DNA from: Caenimonas sp. SL110
GTDB lineage: Bacteria; Pseudomonadota; Gammaproteobacteria; Burkholderiales; Burkholderiaceae_C
DNA length: 59,832 nucleotides
Reading direction: 5' to 3'
Assembly: GCF_001044395.1 (NCBI RefSeq)
Contig: NZ_JANU01000032.1
Coordinates: 1 to 59,832, forward strand
Below are positions 39,815 through 47,879 of this stretch, piece by piece. Each line of letters opens with the position of its first letter. Position 1 is the stretch's first letter. The position numbers and the translations under genes are program-made. The notes under the pieces are model-generated. The model was given only the letters and a program-made list of their open reading frames with translations. It ran no database searches and was not told the origin of the DNA.

Positions 39815-40702
39815 ATGAGTACCAGCCACGATTTACCCGACCTGCCCTGCTACCTTAACGGCGAGTTCACGACGCTTCCAAACGCCAGGGTCAGCGTGAT
39901 GGACAGGGGGTTTGTCTTCGGCGACGGGATTTATGAAGTAGTACCCGTTTACGCCGGCCAGCCGTTTCGTTTTTTGGAGCACATGGCCCGGCTCGCCCGC
40001 AGTCTCGACGAGATGCGAATCACCAGCCCCTGCACGGACGGTCAGTGGCGTGAGATTGTGGACACACTGGTGGCTGCCTATGCGAAGCAGCAGGGCAAGG
40101 TGCCAGAAGAAACCAACCAGCTGGTTTATATCCAGGTCACGCGCGGTGTGGCGCTTCGCGATCACGCCATGATCGCCGGCCTGACGCCTACCGTGTTCGC
40201 CATGAGCAACCGGCTGTACATCTACCCTCCCGAGGAACGCGCCGCAGGCGTCGCGTGCGTGACGGCCGATGACTTCCGCTGGAAGAAGGCGCACATCAAG
40301 AGCATCAGCCTTGCAGGCGCTGTCATGGCACGCCAGATCAGCGCCGACGTCGGCGCAAACGAGACCATCATGTTCAGGGACGGCTGGCTGAGCGAAGCCG
40401 CCGCCTCCAATGTCTGGGTGGTCAAGGGCGGCGTCGTGTTGGGCGCGCCCAAAGACAACCTCGTCCTCGAAGGAATCCGGTACGGCTTGTTCGAGGAGCT
40501 TTGCCGCGACGCCGGCATCCCATTTGAGTTGCGACGCGTTTCGCGTGAAGAAGTCATGGCTGCCGACGAGCTTCTGATGAGCTCGGCAACCAAGGAGATC
40601 ATCGCCGTGACCCAACTTGACGGCAAGCCGGTTGGAAACGGCAAGCCAGGCCCCATCTACGACAAGCTCTACGCTGGCTACCAACAGGCCAAGCGGGCTT
40701 GA
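39815..40702 (+). CDS. dat: D-amino-acid aminotransferase
   Basis: A 295-residue fold-type IV PLP enzyme of the branched-chain/D-alanine aminotransferase family. MDRGFVFGDGIYEVVPVYAG (29-48) is the family signature near the phosphate/carboxylate sites; the PLP lysine is Lys162 (AHIKSISLAG), with SEAAASNVWVV later. D-Ala/D-Glu transamination is the usual assignment for this betaproteobacterial orthologue, with 4-amino-4-deoxychorismate lyase as an alternative. ATG 39815 is the start. It is divergent from atpI and is followed by DUF493 and lipB in the same direction. Confidence 0.9.
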   Translation: MSTSHDLPDLPCYLNGEFTTLPNARVSVMDRGFVFGDGIYEVVPVYAGQPFRFLEHMARLARSLDEMRITSPCTDGQWREIVDTLVAAYAKQQGKVPEETNQLVYIQVTRGVALRDHAMIAGLTPTVFAMSNRLYIYPPEERAAGVACVTADDFRWKKAHIKSISLAGAVMARQISADVGANETIMFRDGWLSEAAASNVWVVKGGVVLGAPKDNLVLEGIRYGLFEELCRDAGIPFELRRVSREEVMAADELLMSSATKEIIAVTQLDGKPVGNGKPGPIYDKLYAGYQQAKRA

Positions 40703-40704
40703 AC

Positions 40705-40977
40705 ATGACACCTGAACAAAGAGAATCCCTGATCGAGTTTCCCACCCGCTTTCCCATCAAGGTGATGGGCGAAAACGTGGATGGGTTTGTGCATGCGATC
40801 ACTGCGGTCGCTGCGCAGTTCGATCCCGACTTCGACGCGGCCTCCATCGAATTGCGCAGCAGCAATGGCGGCAAGTACCTGGGCATCACGATCACGGTGA
40901 ACGTGACGAGCCGCGAGCAGCTCGACGACCTGTACCGCAAGCTGACGGGTCATCCGATGGTCAAGGTCGTTCTCTAG
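40705..40977 (+). CDS. DUF493 (YbeD-like) protein
   Basis: A 90-residue ACT-like small protein of the YbeD family (LIEFPTRFPIKVMGENVDGF start, LYRKLTGHPMVKVVL end), about the same length as E. coli YbeD. In E. coli and betaproteobacteria it lies just upstream of lipB, suggesting a link to lipoate metabolism, possibly a regulatory role. ATG 40705 is two bases after the dat stop; lipB follows nine bases later. Confidence 0.92.
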   Translation: MTPEQRESLIEFPTRFPIKVMGENVDGFVHAITAVAAQFDPDFDAASIELRSSNGGKYLGITITVNVTSREQLDDLYRKLTGHPMVKVVL

Positions 40978-40986
40978 GCCCGGCCC

Positions 40987-41673
40987 ATGCGCCTCAGTGT
41001 TCGCGGGCCCGTCGAGTACGCACCGACATATGCAGCGATGCAGTCGTTCACCGCGTCGCGCAGTGAGGGCACGGAAGATGAAATCTGGCTTTGCGAGCAT
41101 CCGGCGGTTTTCACGCAAGGACTGGCGGGCAAAGCCGAACATGTGCGCACGCCCGGTGGCATTCCGGTTGTGGCGACCAATCGCGGCGGCCAGGTCACCT
41201 TTCACGGACCGGGGCAGGTTGTCGCTTACCCGCTGGTGGACCTGAAGCGGCAGGGCTTCTTCGTGAAGGAGTACGTCTATCGCGTGGAGGAGGCGGTGAT
41301 CAGGACACTGGCCGAATTCGGGGTGACGGGGCATCGGGTTGCAGGGGCGCCGGGGATTTATGTGCGGCTGGATGATCCGTATTCGCACGCAAGGCTGCCC
41401 CTTCCCCAACCCTCCCCCAACGGGGGCGGGAGCAAGCCCGGGTTCGAGGGGCTCGGGAAAATCGCGGCGCTGGGCATCAAGATCAGTCGCCACTGCACGT
41501 ATCACGGCGTGGCACTGAACGTGGCAATGGACCTCGAACCCTTCTCGCGCATCGACCCTTGCGGCTATCCGGGACTGAAAACCGTGGACCTTTCTACAAT
41601 CGGGGTATCTACCAACTGGAATGACGCGGCAGCCGTACTTGGCGACAAGCTCGCAGCCCTGCTTCCTTCCTGA
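40987..41673 (+). CDS. lipB: Octanoyl-[ACP]:protein octanoyltransferase, with internal insert
   Basis: A 228-residue LipB that moves octanoate from acyl-carrier protein to lipoyl domains. Motifs: [12 protein letters not shown] (66-77), catalytic Lys158 in [18 protein letters not shown] and the catalytic Cys192 in DPCGYPG. Between APGIYV and GKIAALG, where relatives have only a few residues, there is an insert of about 20 residues ([15 protein letters not shown] core) encoded by a copy of the C-rich palindromic repeat. The frame stays open, so the enzyme may still work. lipA follows after eight bases. Confidence 0.93.
   Translation: MRLSVRGPVEYAPTYAAMQSFTASRSEGTEDEIWLCEHPAVFTQGLAGKAEHVRTPGGIPVVATNRGGQVTFHGPGQVVAYPLVDLKRQGFFVKEYVYRVEEAVIRTLAEFGVTGHRVAGAPGIYVRLDDPYSHARLPLPQPSPNGGGSKPGFEGLGKIAALGIKISRHCTYHGVALNVAMDLEPFSRIDPCGYPGLKTVDLSTIGVSTNWNDAAAVLGDKLAALLPS
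41396..41441. repeat. C-rich palindromic repeat, copy 3, inside lipB
   Basis: The stretch ccccttccccaaccctcccc followed by caacgggggcgggag has the C-run/G-run palindrome of the intergenic repeats at 26-60 and 23493-23577. It is in frame within lipB and translates to the Pro/Gly-rich insert at residues 137-150. Confidence 0.65.
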
Positions 41674-41681
41674 AAGCATCC

Positions 41682-42713
41682 ATGAGCTCCAGCGAAATCG
41701 TGCGCGAGGCGCAATCCGTCGAAAACTACAACCCCGCAGCCAAGCAGAAGGCCGCGGCCAAACTCTCTCGCATTCCCGTCAAGGTCGAGCAGGGCGAGTT
41801 GCTGAAGAAACCCGACTGGATTCGCGTGCGTGCAGGCTCGCCCACCACGCGCTTCTACGAGATCAAGCAGATCCTTCGGGAAAGCAACCTCCACACCGTC
41901 TGCGAAGAAGCTTCCTGCCCCAACATCGGCGAGTGCTTCGGCAAAGGCACGGCCACGTTCATGATCATGGGCGACAAGTGCACAAGGCGTTGCCCGTTTT
42001 GCGATGTCGGCCACGGCCGGCCCGACCCGCTCGACGTGAACGAGCCCGAGAACCTTGCCCGCACGATCGCCCGGCTCAAGCTGAAATACGTGGTGATCAC
42101 CTCGGTCGATCGCGACGATCTGCGCGACGGCGGCGCGGGGCATTTCGTGGAATGCATTCGCCGCACGCGCGAACTGTCGCCCGGCACGACGATCGAAGTT
42201 CTGGTGCCCGACTTTCGCGGCCGCGATGACCGCGCGCTGGAAATCCTCAAGGCTGCACCGCCTGACGTGATGAACCACAACCTGGAAACGATCCCGCGCC
42301 TGTACAAGGAAGCGCGTCCGGGTTCCGACTACGCTTTCAGCCTGAACCTGCTCAAGAAATTCAAGGTACTCCATCCCAACGTTCCGACCAAGAGCGGCCT
42401 GATGGTCGGCCTGGGCGAAACCGACGACGAGATCCTGCAGGTGATGCGCGAAATGCGCGAGCACAACATCGACATGCTGACGATCGGCCAATACCTTGCG
42501 CCCTCGACTTCGCATCTGCCGGTGCGCCGCTATGTCCACCCGGACGTCTTCAAGATGTTCGAGGCCAAGGCCTACGAGATGGGGTTCAGCCACGCCGCTG
42601 TCGGCGCGATGGTGCGCAGTTCGTATCACGCGGACGAGCAGGCCCACGCCGCAGGCGTATCGTCACCTTTGGCCGGCGTGTCGTCTCCCGTGGCAGGCGG
42701 CGCCCACACCTGA
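41682..42713 (+). CDS. lipA: Lipoyl synthase
   Basis: A 343-residue radical SAM enzyme that inserts two sulfurs into the octanoyl chain. Auxiliary cluster cysteines are Cys74, Cys79 and Cys85 ([12 protein letters not shown]); the radical SAM cluster is Cys100, Cys104 and Cys107 (CTRRCPFC). The C-terminal serine of the RSSYHAD motif is present. Beyond the usual end (QAHAAGV) there is an extra tail of about 18 residues made of two VSSPxAG units, encoded by a 21-base tandem repeat. The stop TGA overlaps the proposed start of the following permease. Confidence 0.97.
   Translation: MSSSEIVREAQSVENYNPAAKQKAAAKLSRIPVKVEQGELLKKPDWIRVRAGSPTTRFYEIKQILRESNLHTVCEEASCPNIGECFGKGTATFMIMGDKCTRRCPFCDVGHGRPDPLDVNEPENLARTIARLKLKYVVITSVDRDDLRDGGAGHFVECIRRTRELSPGTTIEVLVPDFRGRDDRALEILKAAPPDVMNHNLETIPRLYKEARPGSDYAFSLNLLKKFKVLHPNVPTKSGLMVGLGETDDEILQVMREMREHNIDMLTIGQYLAPSTSHLPVRRYVHPDVFKMFEAKAYEMGFSHAAVGAMVRSSYHADEQAHAAGVSSPLAGVSSPVAGGAHT
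42654..42695 (+). repeat. 21-base tandem duplication at the lipA 3' end
   Basis: Two adjacent 21-base units (42654-42674 and 42675-42695) begin ggcgtatcgtc and ggcgtgtcgtc and encode GVSSPLA and GVSSPVA. They lengthen LipA past its usual end. Confidence 0.6.
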
Positions 42714-43531
42714 GCGCGAACCTCTACGCGCTGGGCGCGATCGCCCTGTGGGCCACGCTGGCATCCCTTGGCGTGTCGCTGGGCCATGTGCCGCCTTTCC
42801 TGTTGACGGGGCTGGCGCTCGTGATCGGCAGCGTCCCTGCATGGCCACTTGTGAAGCAGTGGAAGATCCCGGCATCGACGCTTGCACTTGGCATTTGCGG
42901 GCTCTTCGGATATCACTTCCTGCTGTTCATCGCGCTGCGCCATGCACCCGCCGTGGAAGCAAATCTGGTGAACTACCTGTGGCCGCTCCTGATCGTGGCC
43001 CTGGCGCCCGCGCTCGTGCCGGGCATCCGCATGCGAGCCGCGCATCTGGTCGCGGCATTCACAGGCCTTGCCGGCGCAGCCGTTGCCATCCTGGGCTCTG
43101 GCACGTCAGGCGGAGGCTGGGCCTGGGGCTACCTGCCAGCCTTGGGCGCGGCATTCATCTGGGCGATCTACTCGCTTCTCACGCGGCGCGTGAAGGCATT
43201 CCCTACTGCAGCGATCGGTCTGTTCGGGCTTGTGTCGGGCACGCTGTCGCTGGTTTGCCACTGGGCACTCGAACCGCGTGTTGCGCTCTCGGTGACCGAT
43301 TGGGGACTGATTGCCATCATGGGACTCGGCCCACTGGGCGCGGCGTTCTTCCTCTGGGACAAGGCCCTGAAACTCGGCGATCCGCGCCACATCGGAATCC
43401 TCAGCTACATCACGCCTCTGGCTTCAACGCTGTTGTTGATGATCGTGAGCGACCGGCCGATGACATGGAGCATTGGGGCGGCGGCGGTGTTGATCATCGG
43501 TGCCGCCGTCGCAGGCACGCGCGTGCGTTAG
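42710..43531 (+). CDS. EamA/DMT-family permease
   Basis: A predicted ten-helix member of the drug/metabolite transporter family, 273 residues if started at CTG 42710. No ATG, GTG or TTG exists in frame between the lipA tail and GTG 42773; starting at 42773 would delete most of helix 1 ([21 protein letters not shown]), which is clearly family-like. The CTG overlaps the lipA stop codon (CTGA), which would allow re-initiation. Two EamA repeats follow, with [24 protein letters not shown] and [19 protein letters not shown] as typical segments. Substrate unknown. Confidence 0.82.
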   Translation: MSANLYALGAIALWATLASLGVSLGHVPPFLLTGLALVIGSVPAWPLVKQWKIPASTLALGICGLFGYHFLLFIALRHAPAVEANLVNYLWPLLIVALAPALVPGIRMRAAHLVAAFTGLAGAAVAILGSGTSGGGWAWGYLPALGAAFIWAIYSLLTRRVKAFPTAAIGLFGLVSGTLSLVCHWALEPRVALSVTDWGLIAIMGLGPLGAAFFLWDKALKLGDPRHIGILSYITPLASTLLLMIVSDRPMTWSIGAAAVLIIGAAVAGTRVR

Positions 43532-43542
43532 CGCAGAGCCGA

Positions 43543-45309
43543 TCAGGCCTCGAGTGCGGCGGCCGGGTCTTCCGAATCCATGATCGCCTGCGCCCACGGC
43601 GTGAGCCTGGATGCATCGGAGCGCAGCACCTCCTGCTTCACCGCCAGGATCTGGGCCGGATGCATGGAGAAGCTTCGCAATCCCAGTCCCAGCAACAGTC
43701 GGGTGAGCGTCGTGTCACCGGCCATCTCACCGCAGACACTCACCGGCTTGCCCTGCACATCGCACTCGGCAATCGTTTCGGCCACCAGCCGAAGCACCGC
43801 CGGATGCAGCGGGTCGTAAAGATGCGCGACCGACTCGTCAGCGCGGTCGATCGCCAGCGTGTACTGGATCAGGTCGTTGGTGCCGATCGATAGAAAGTCG
43901 AAGTACTTCAGGAATATCTTCACCGTGAGCGCAGCGGCCGGAATCTCGATCATCGCGCCGAGCGAGACAGGCCCGTACGGGGTCCCGCGGTTGTCGAGCT
44001 CCGCCCGCGCAAAATCGATCAACGACAAGGTGTGCCGGATCTCGCTCCCATGGGCAAGCATCGGGATCAACATGTTGACCTTGCCATGCGCCGCCGCCCG
44101 CAGGATGGCGCGCAATTGCGTGAGGAACATTGCCGGGTCAGCCAGGCTCCAGCGGATCGCGCGCAAGCCCAGCGCGGGATTCAGGTGCGCCTCATCGCGG
44201 CGCGTGTCGTCCAGCGGCTTGTCGGCGCCCACATCCACCGTGCGGATCGTGACGGGCAGCCCCTGCATGCCTTCAACGGCGCGCTTGTATGCCTGGAATT
44301 GCTCTTCTTCATTGGGCAGATGCCCGCGCCTTCCCATGAACAGGAACTCGCTGCGGAACAGCCCGACACCCGCCGCTCCCGCTTCCATTGCACCGGGTGC
44401 ATCCTCGGGCAACTCGATGTTCGCCAGAAGCTCGATCTTCTGGCCGTCCAGCGTCAGCGCTGGCGTATGGCGCAGGCGCGACAGGCGCCCGCGTTCGAGC
44501 TCGGCCTGGCGCTGCTTGAATCCGTACTCGGCCAGGATGATCGGCGAGGGATCGACGATCATCACGCCTGCATCGCCATCGATGATGACCCAGTCGTCCT
44601 GACGCACCAGCTGGCTCGCGCTGCGTGCGCCGACCACCGCCGGAATATCCATGCTGCGCGCCACGATCGCCGTGTGCGAATTGCGTCCGCCCACGTCTGT
44701 GACAAAGCCCGCGAAAACACTCTGCTTGAACTGCAGCATGTCCGCGGGTGACAGGTCATGCGCGATCATCACCAGCGGCACGTCGATGCTGTCGTCGAGC
44801 AGCAGGTCCTGCTGGGTTTTGCGGCGGCTGGCCGCAGGTGGCGCCACCGGCAAGGCAACGCCCTTCATGTAGCGCAGGATGCGGTCGGCGACTTGCTCGA
44901 GATCGGCCTTGCGCCCCCGCAGGTAGTCGTCTTCCATGTCGTCGAATTGTCGCGACAGCACATCGAGCTGCGTGGTCAACGCCCACTCGGCGTTGTACAG
45001 GCGATCCGAGATCCAGTGCTTGACGCCGCCGATCAGCTCTTCGTCCTGCAGCAGCATCAGGTGCACATCGAGAAGCGCGCTGAGTTCGTGCGGTGCCTCC
45101 TTGGGCCCCATCATCGAAATGGTGTGCTGAAGCCGATGCAACTCATCGACCACCGCGTTGCGCCCATCGCGCACGCGTTCGATTTCGGACTCAATCTTCG
45201 CCGGCTCGATGAAATAGTGCGCCACGTCCGCGCGGCTCGATGCCATGAGCACGGCTCGCCCGATGGCGATGCCGCGCGCAACGGCCAGGCCGTGGACGCT
45301 GAAGGTCAT
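43543..45309 (-). CDS. ptsI: PTS enzyme I (phosphoenolpyruvate-protein phosphotransferase)
   Basis: A 588-residue EI that transfers phosphate from PEP to HPr. The N-terminal half holds the phosphohistidine His212 (GGRNSHTAIVARSMDIPAVVG); the C-terminal TIM barrel has the PEP-binding regions GLFRSEFLFMGR, GTNDLIQYTLAIDR and the catalytic cysteine in VCGEMAGD. It is slightly longer than E. coli EI (575). It follows ptsH by 83 bases that hold a C-rich/G-rich repeat. No sugar-specific EIIB/EIIC genes are nearby, so the chain may be regulatory. Confidence 0.96.
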   Translation of the reverse strand: MTFSVHGLAVARGIAIGRAVLMASSRADVAHYFIEPAKIESEIERVRDGRNAVVDELHRLQHTISMMGPKEAPHELSALLDVHLMLLQDEELIGGVKHWISDRLYNAEWALTTQLDVLSRQFDDMEDDYLRGRKADLEQVADRILRYMKGVALPVAPPAASRRKTQQDLLLDDSIDVPLVMIAHDLSPADMLQFKQSVFAGFVTDVGGRNSHTAIVARSMDIPAVVGARSASQLVRQDDWVIIDGDAGVMIVDPSPIILAEYGFKQRQAELERGRLSRLRHTPALTLDGQKIELLANIELPEDAPGAMEAGAAGVGLFRSEFLFMGRRGHLPNEEEQFQAYKRAVEGMQGLPVTIRTVDVGADKPLDDTRRDEAHLNPALGLRAIRWSLADPAMFLTQLRAILRAAAHGKVNMLIPMLAHGSEIRHTLSLIDFARAELDNRGTPYGPVSLGAMIEIPAAALTVKIFLKYFDFLSIGTNDLIQYTLAIDRADESVAHLYDPLHPAVLRLVAETIAECDVQGKPVSVCGEMAGDTTLTRLLLGLGLRSFSMHPAQILAVKQEVLRSDASRLTPWAQAIMDSEDPAAALEA

Positions 45310-45339
45310 TTCGCCGCCCGGCCGCCCGTAGGCGAAATG

Positions 45340-45390
45340 CAGCCCCCTCGGGGGGCAGGGAGTGACACGCAGTGCACGACCGTGGGGGCC
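45340..45390. repeat. C/G-rich intergenic repeat between ptsH and ptsI
   Basis: A hairpin agccccctcggggggc is followed by agggagtgacacgcagtgca and a closing gtgggggcc. This pattern, palindrome plus direct tail, resembles repeats I recall from Comamonadaceae intergenic regions. It fills most of the ptsH-ptsI gap and could lower EI expression relative to HPr or act as an mRNA stabiliser. Confidence 0.55.
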
Positions 45391-45392
45391 AT

Positions 45393-45662
45393 TTACTCCC
45401 CTTCTCCAAATTTATCGTGGATAAGCGCCAGGATGGCGTCCATCGCCTCCTGCTCCTTTTCCCCGATCGTCTCGATCGACACTTCGGAGCCGATACCGGC
45501 GGCCAGCATCATCACGCCCATGATGCTCTTGGCATTCACACGACGCTCGCCGCGTGTGATCCAGACCTCGCACGGATAGCTTCCGGCGAGCTTGGTGAGC
45601 TTGGCCGAGGCGCGGGCGTGCAGGCCCAGCTTATTGCTGATGGTCGTCGTGGTCCTGGTCAT
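45393..45662 (-). CDS. ptsH: Phosphocarrier protein HPr
   Basis: An 89-residue HPr. The phosphorylated histidine is His15 in KLGLHARAS, and the regulatory Ser46 lies in AKSIMGVMML, so both EI-dependent and HPr-kinase-type modification sites are present. Its start overlaps the end of the EIIA gene by 32 bases. Confidence 0.96.
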   Translation of the reverse strand: MTRTTTTISNKLGLHARASAKLTKLAGSYPCEVWITRGERRVNAKSIMGVMMLAAGIGSEVSIETIGEKEQEAMDAILALIHDKFGEGE

Positions 45663-46080
45663 TGCTTCTTCGTGGCTGGTTTTGTGGTGCGGTGATGGCC
45701 ACCTGCATCACACCCTGCGTCCCGCCGATCACTGCGCGCGATACGAGCGCATCCAGTGATTCGGCGCGGTAGCTGACGCTGCGCAGGAGCATGGGCAGAT
45801 TGACACCGGTGATCAGGCGCGACTTGACGCCATCGACAAGCTTCTGCGCGACGTTGCTGGGTGTCGCGCCGAAGATGTCGGTCAGCACGAGGATGCCGCG
45901 ATCTTCATCGCCCAGCTGCTTCATGGCGATGCGAGCGGTGTGTAGCGTTTCCTCGGGCGGCATGTTGGGTTGCACGTCGATCGCCGCCAGGAGCGCGCCG
46001 CAGTCCGGAAAGACGTGGAGCGCGCATTGCCGCAAGGCGTGAGCAAGCGGCGCGTGGGCGATGATGAGGATCGCATTCAT
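45631..46080 (-). CDS. PTS EIIA component, mannose/fructose family
   Basis: A 149-residue EIIA of the mannose class. The active histidine is His9 (ILIIAHAPLAHAL) and the family motif is LVLTDIFGATPSN. The C-terminus is an unusual polar tail (QPRRSNDQDHDDHQQ) that arises where the gene overlaps ptsH. Without EIIB/EIIC it cannot transport; orphan EIIA-Man proteins in betaproteobacteria are considered regulatory phosphate acceptors. It overlaps the MFS permease stop by four bases. Confidence 0.93.
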   Translation of the reverse strand: MNAILIIAHAPLAHALRQCALHVFPDCGALLAAIDVQPNMPPEETLHTARIAMKQLGDEDRGILVLTDIFGATPSNVAQKLVDGVKSRLITGVNLPMLLRSVSYRAESLDALVSRAVIGGTQGVMQVAITAPQNQPRRSNDQDHDDHQQ

Positions 46081-47291
46081 GAGCGGGAATTATCCTTTGC
46101 GCGCAGGAAGTAAGCGTACGACAGCATGCTGCAAACCAGAAAGACACCCATTGCGGCGCGAAAAGCAGACACCTCGGCCATCCCGGCAGCCTTGAAGCCG
46201 TCAATCAGCAGGCCGATGCCCCACTGCACGACAAACACCCCGCCGAAGATCACCAGGTTATAGGCCGACAGGGCGCGCCCTGCCAGGGCCGGCGGGAACG
46301 CCATGCCCACCGAAGGCTGGGCCAGCGACACAAAGGTCGAAGAAATGCAGAACAGCGCCCAGGCCCAGGCGCCGGCCGCAGGACCGGCAACGATGATCGC
46401 CAGCAGGACCACAAAGCTGATCGGAAGGCCCCACGCAATGAGCCGCTGCGTCGAGATGCCGCGCCGGGCCAGCGCAGGCGCGAGCATGCCCCAGCTCCAG
46501 AAGGTGCACAGCATGCACAGGTTGATGATGAAGAGCCCGCCTGCGGCTTCCAGTGGCGCATAGCCCGCCACGCGCACCATCCACGGCCCGGCCCAGAGGG
46601 TCTGGATCGCAATCATGCCGCCATAGCTGAAGAATCCCACTGGCGACAGACGCCGGAAGTACGGGTCTTTCCACACCTGTGAGTAGGTGCCCGGCCGGTC
46701 GCCGGGTTCCGACTCGGTCGGCTCCCACCGCGGAACCTTCCATGCAATGGCGACCATCGCCAGCACGATGGCCACCGCCAGCCCCCAGAACAGCGGACGC
46801 CATCCGAAGACCGGCATCAACCATTGCACGGGAAGCGTCGCGCCGACCATGCCGAAGGAGCCGGTCATCAGCATCCAGGAATTGGCGCGCAGCTGTGCAG
46901 TGGGTGTGAGCCAACGCCGAAATCCGGTGAGTGGCGCCATCAGGCAGGCACTGACCCCCACACCGCACAAGACTCGCGCCAGGAGCAAGGCCGTGAAACT
47001 GGTCGCCATCGAGAACGCAATCACCCCGCCCACGGCTGCCAGCAGGAACCACAACAGCACGTTACGAGGCCCGTGCCGATCGAGCCACGTCCCCAGCGGC
47101 AGTTGCGTGATCGCAAAGCCGAAGAAGTAGCCACCCGCCAGCAGGCCGAGTTCCTGCGCGCTGAGGTTGAATTCGACGGTGAGTGTTGGCGAGAGCGTCG
47201 CCGTGATCGCCCTGAGCAGCGCCGAAAAGAAATAGGTGAACGCAAACGCCAAAAAGACGGCAATCGCGGTGCGGCGTGCCAGCACTGTCAT
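46077..47291 (-). CDS. MFS permease
   Basis: A 404-residue protein with 12 predicted helices. The first cytoplasmic loop contains the MFS motif A-like segment GTWLDRHGPRNVLL, and a long charged central loop (KVPRWEPTESEPGDRPGTYSQ) separates the two halves. No substrate can be assigned. Its start overlaps the upstream lipoprotein stop (ATGA) and its stop overlaps the EIIA start, so it is embedded in the PTS operon. Confidence 0.88.
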   Translation of the reverse strand: MTVLARRTAIAVFLAFAFTYFFSALLRAITATLSPTLTVEFNLSAQELGLLAGGYFFGFAITQLPLGTWLDRHGPRNVLLWFLLAAVGGVIAFSMATSFTALLLARVLCGVGVSACLMAPLTGFRRWLTPTAQLRANSWMLMTGSFGMVGATLPVQWLMPVFGWRPLFWGLAVAIVLAMVAIAWKVPRWEPTESEPGDRPGTYSQVWKDPYFRRLSPVGFFSYGGMIAIQTLWAGPWMVRVAGYAPLEAAGGLFIINLCMLCTFWSWGMLAPALARRGISTQRLIAWGLPISFVVLLAIIVAGPAAGAWAWALFCISSTFVSLAQPSVGMAFPPALAGRALSAYNLVIFGGVFVVQWGIGLLIDGFKAAGMAEVSAFRAAMGVFLVCSMLSYAYFLRAKDNSRS

Positions 47292-47824
47292 TGAAACTTC
47301 AGGTTCGAAAAGAACGGGTCGGTCATGTCCATGCGCAGCTCATCCGCGTAGATCACGGCCTGGAAAACCTGGCTGCCTTGCGCGAAATAGGCTGCATGGC
47401 TCTGGACCTTGCTGCCGTCCGCGCGTTGTCCGGTTGCCACGACCTGCGCGGACTGCGCAAGGCTCGCCCCACCGGCAATTACGAATGGCGTGTCCCGCGC
47501 AGACGTACCGCGCAAGTTCGCAAGCGTTGCAATCCGCCATTGACGGATCGCATCGCCAGCGCGCGCTGGATCAACGATGTCCGCGTGGAGCAATGCAAAC
47601 GTCGCGCCTCCAGCTTCGCAGCCGAGCACTTCCAGCGCGACCTTGCGCTCAACCATCGTGACTTCGCGCGAGGCTTTGTCCGGCTTGCAGGGCAGCATCG
47701 CTTTCAGGTTGGTGGGCTCCAGGCGCACGTCGCGCCAGTTGTAGGTCGGGCTGCACGCAGTCAGCGTGGACGCGGCGAGGAGCACGGCGGCAAGTGGCGC
47801 CCAGGTGCGGGTAATTCGGGGCAT
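47288..47824 (-). CDS. Lipoprotein of unknown function
   Basis: A 178-residue protein from ATG 47824 with a lipobox LTAC (Cys24) and a mature part beginning SPTYNWRDVRLEPTNLKAMLPCKPDKASREV. This start (short conserved segment with a proline-cysteine element) resembles small lipoproteins found in many Comamonadaceae, but I cannot name a family. First gene of the leftward set lipoprotein-MFS-EIIA-HPr-EI; divergent from the CoA transferase with 55 bases between. Confidence 0.8.
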   Translation of the reverse strand: MPRITRTWAPLAAVLLAASTLTACSPTYNWRDVRLEPTNLKAMLPCKPDKASREVTMVERKVALEVLGCEAGGATFALLHADIVDPARAGDAIRQWRIATLANLRGTSARDTPFVIAGGASLAQSAQVVATGQRADGSKVQSHAAYFAQGSQVFQAVIYADELRMDMTDPFFSNLKFQ

Positions 47825-47879
47825 CGCGCGATTATCGGGTTTGCGCTGCGAGGTGTTGTTTGGGGACAGAATCGCGTGC

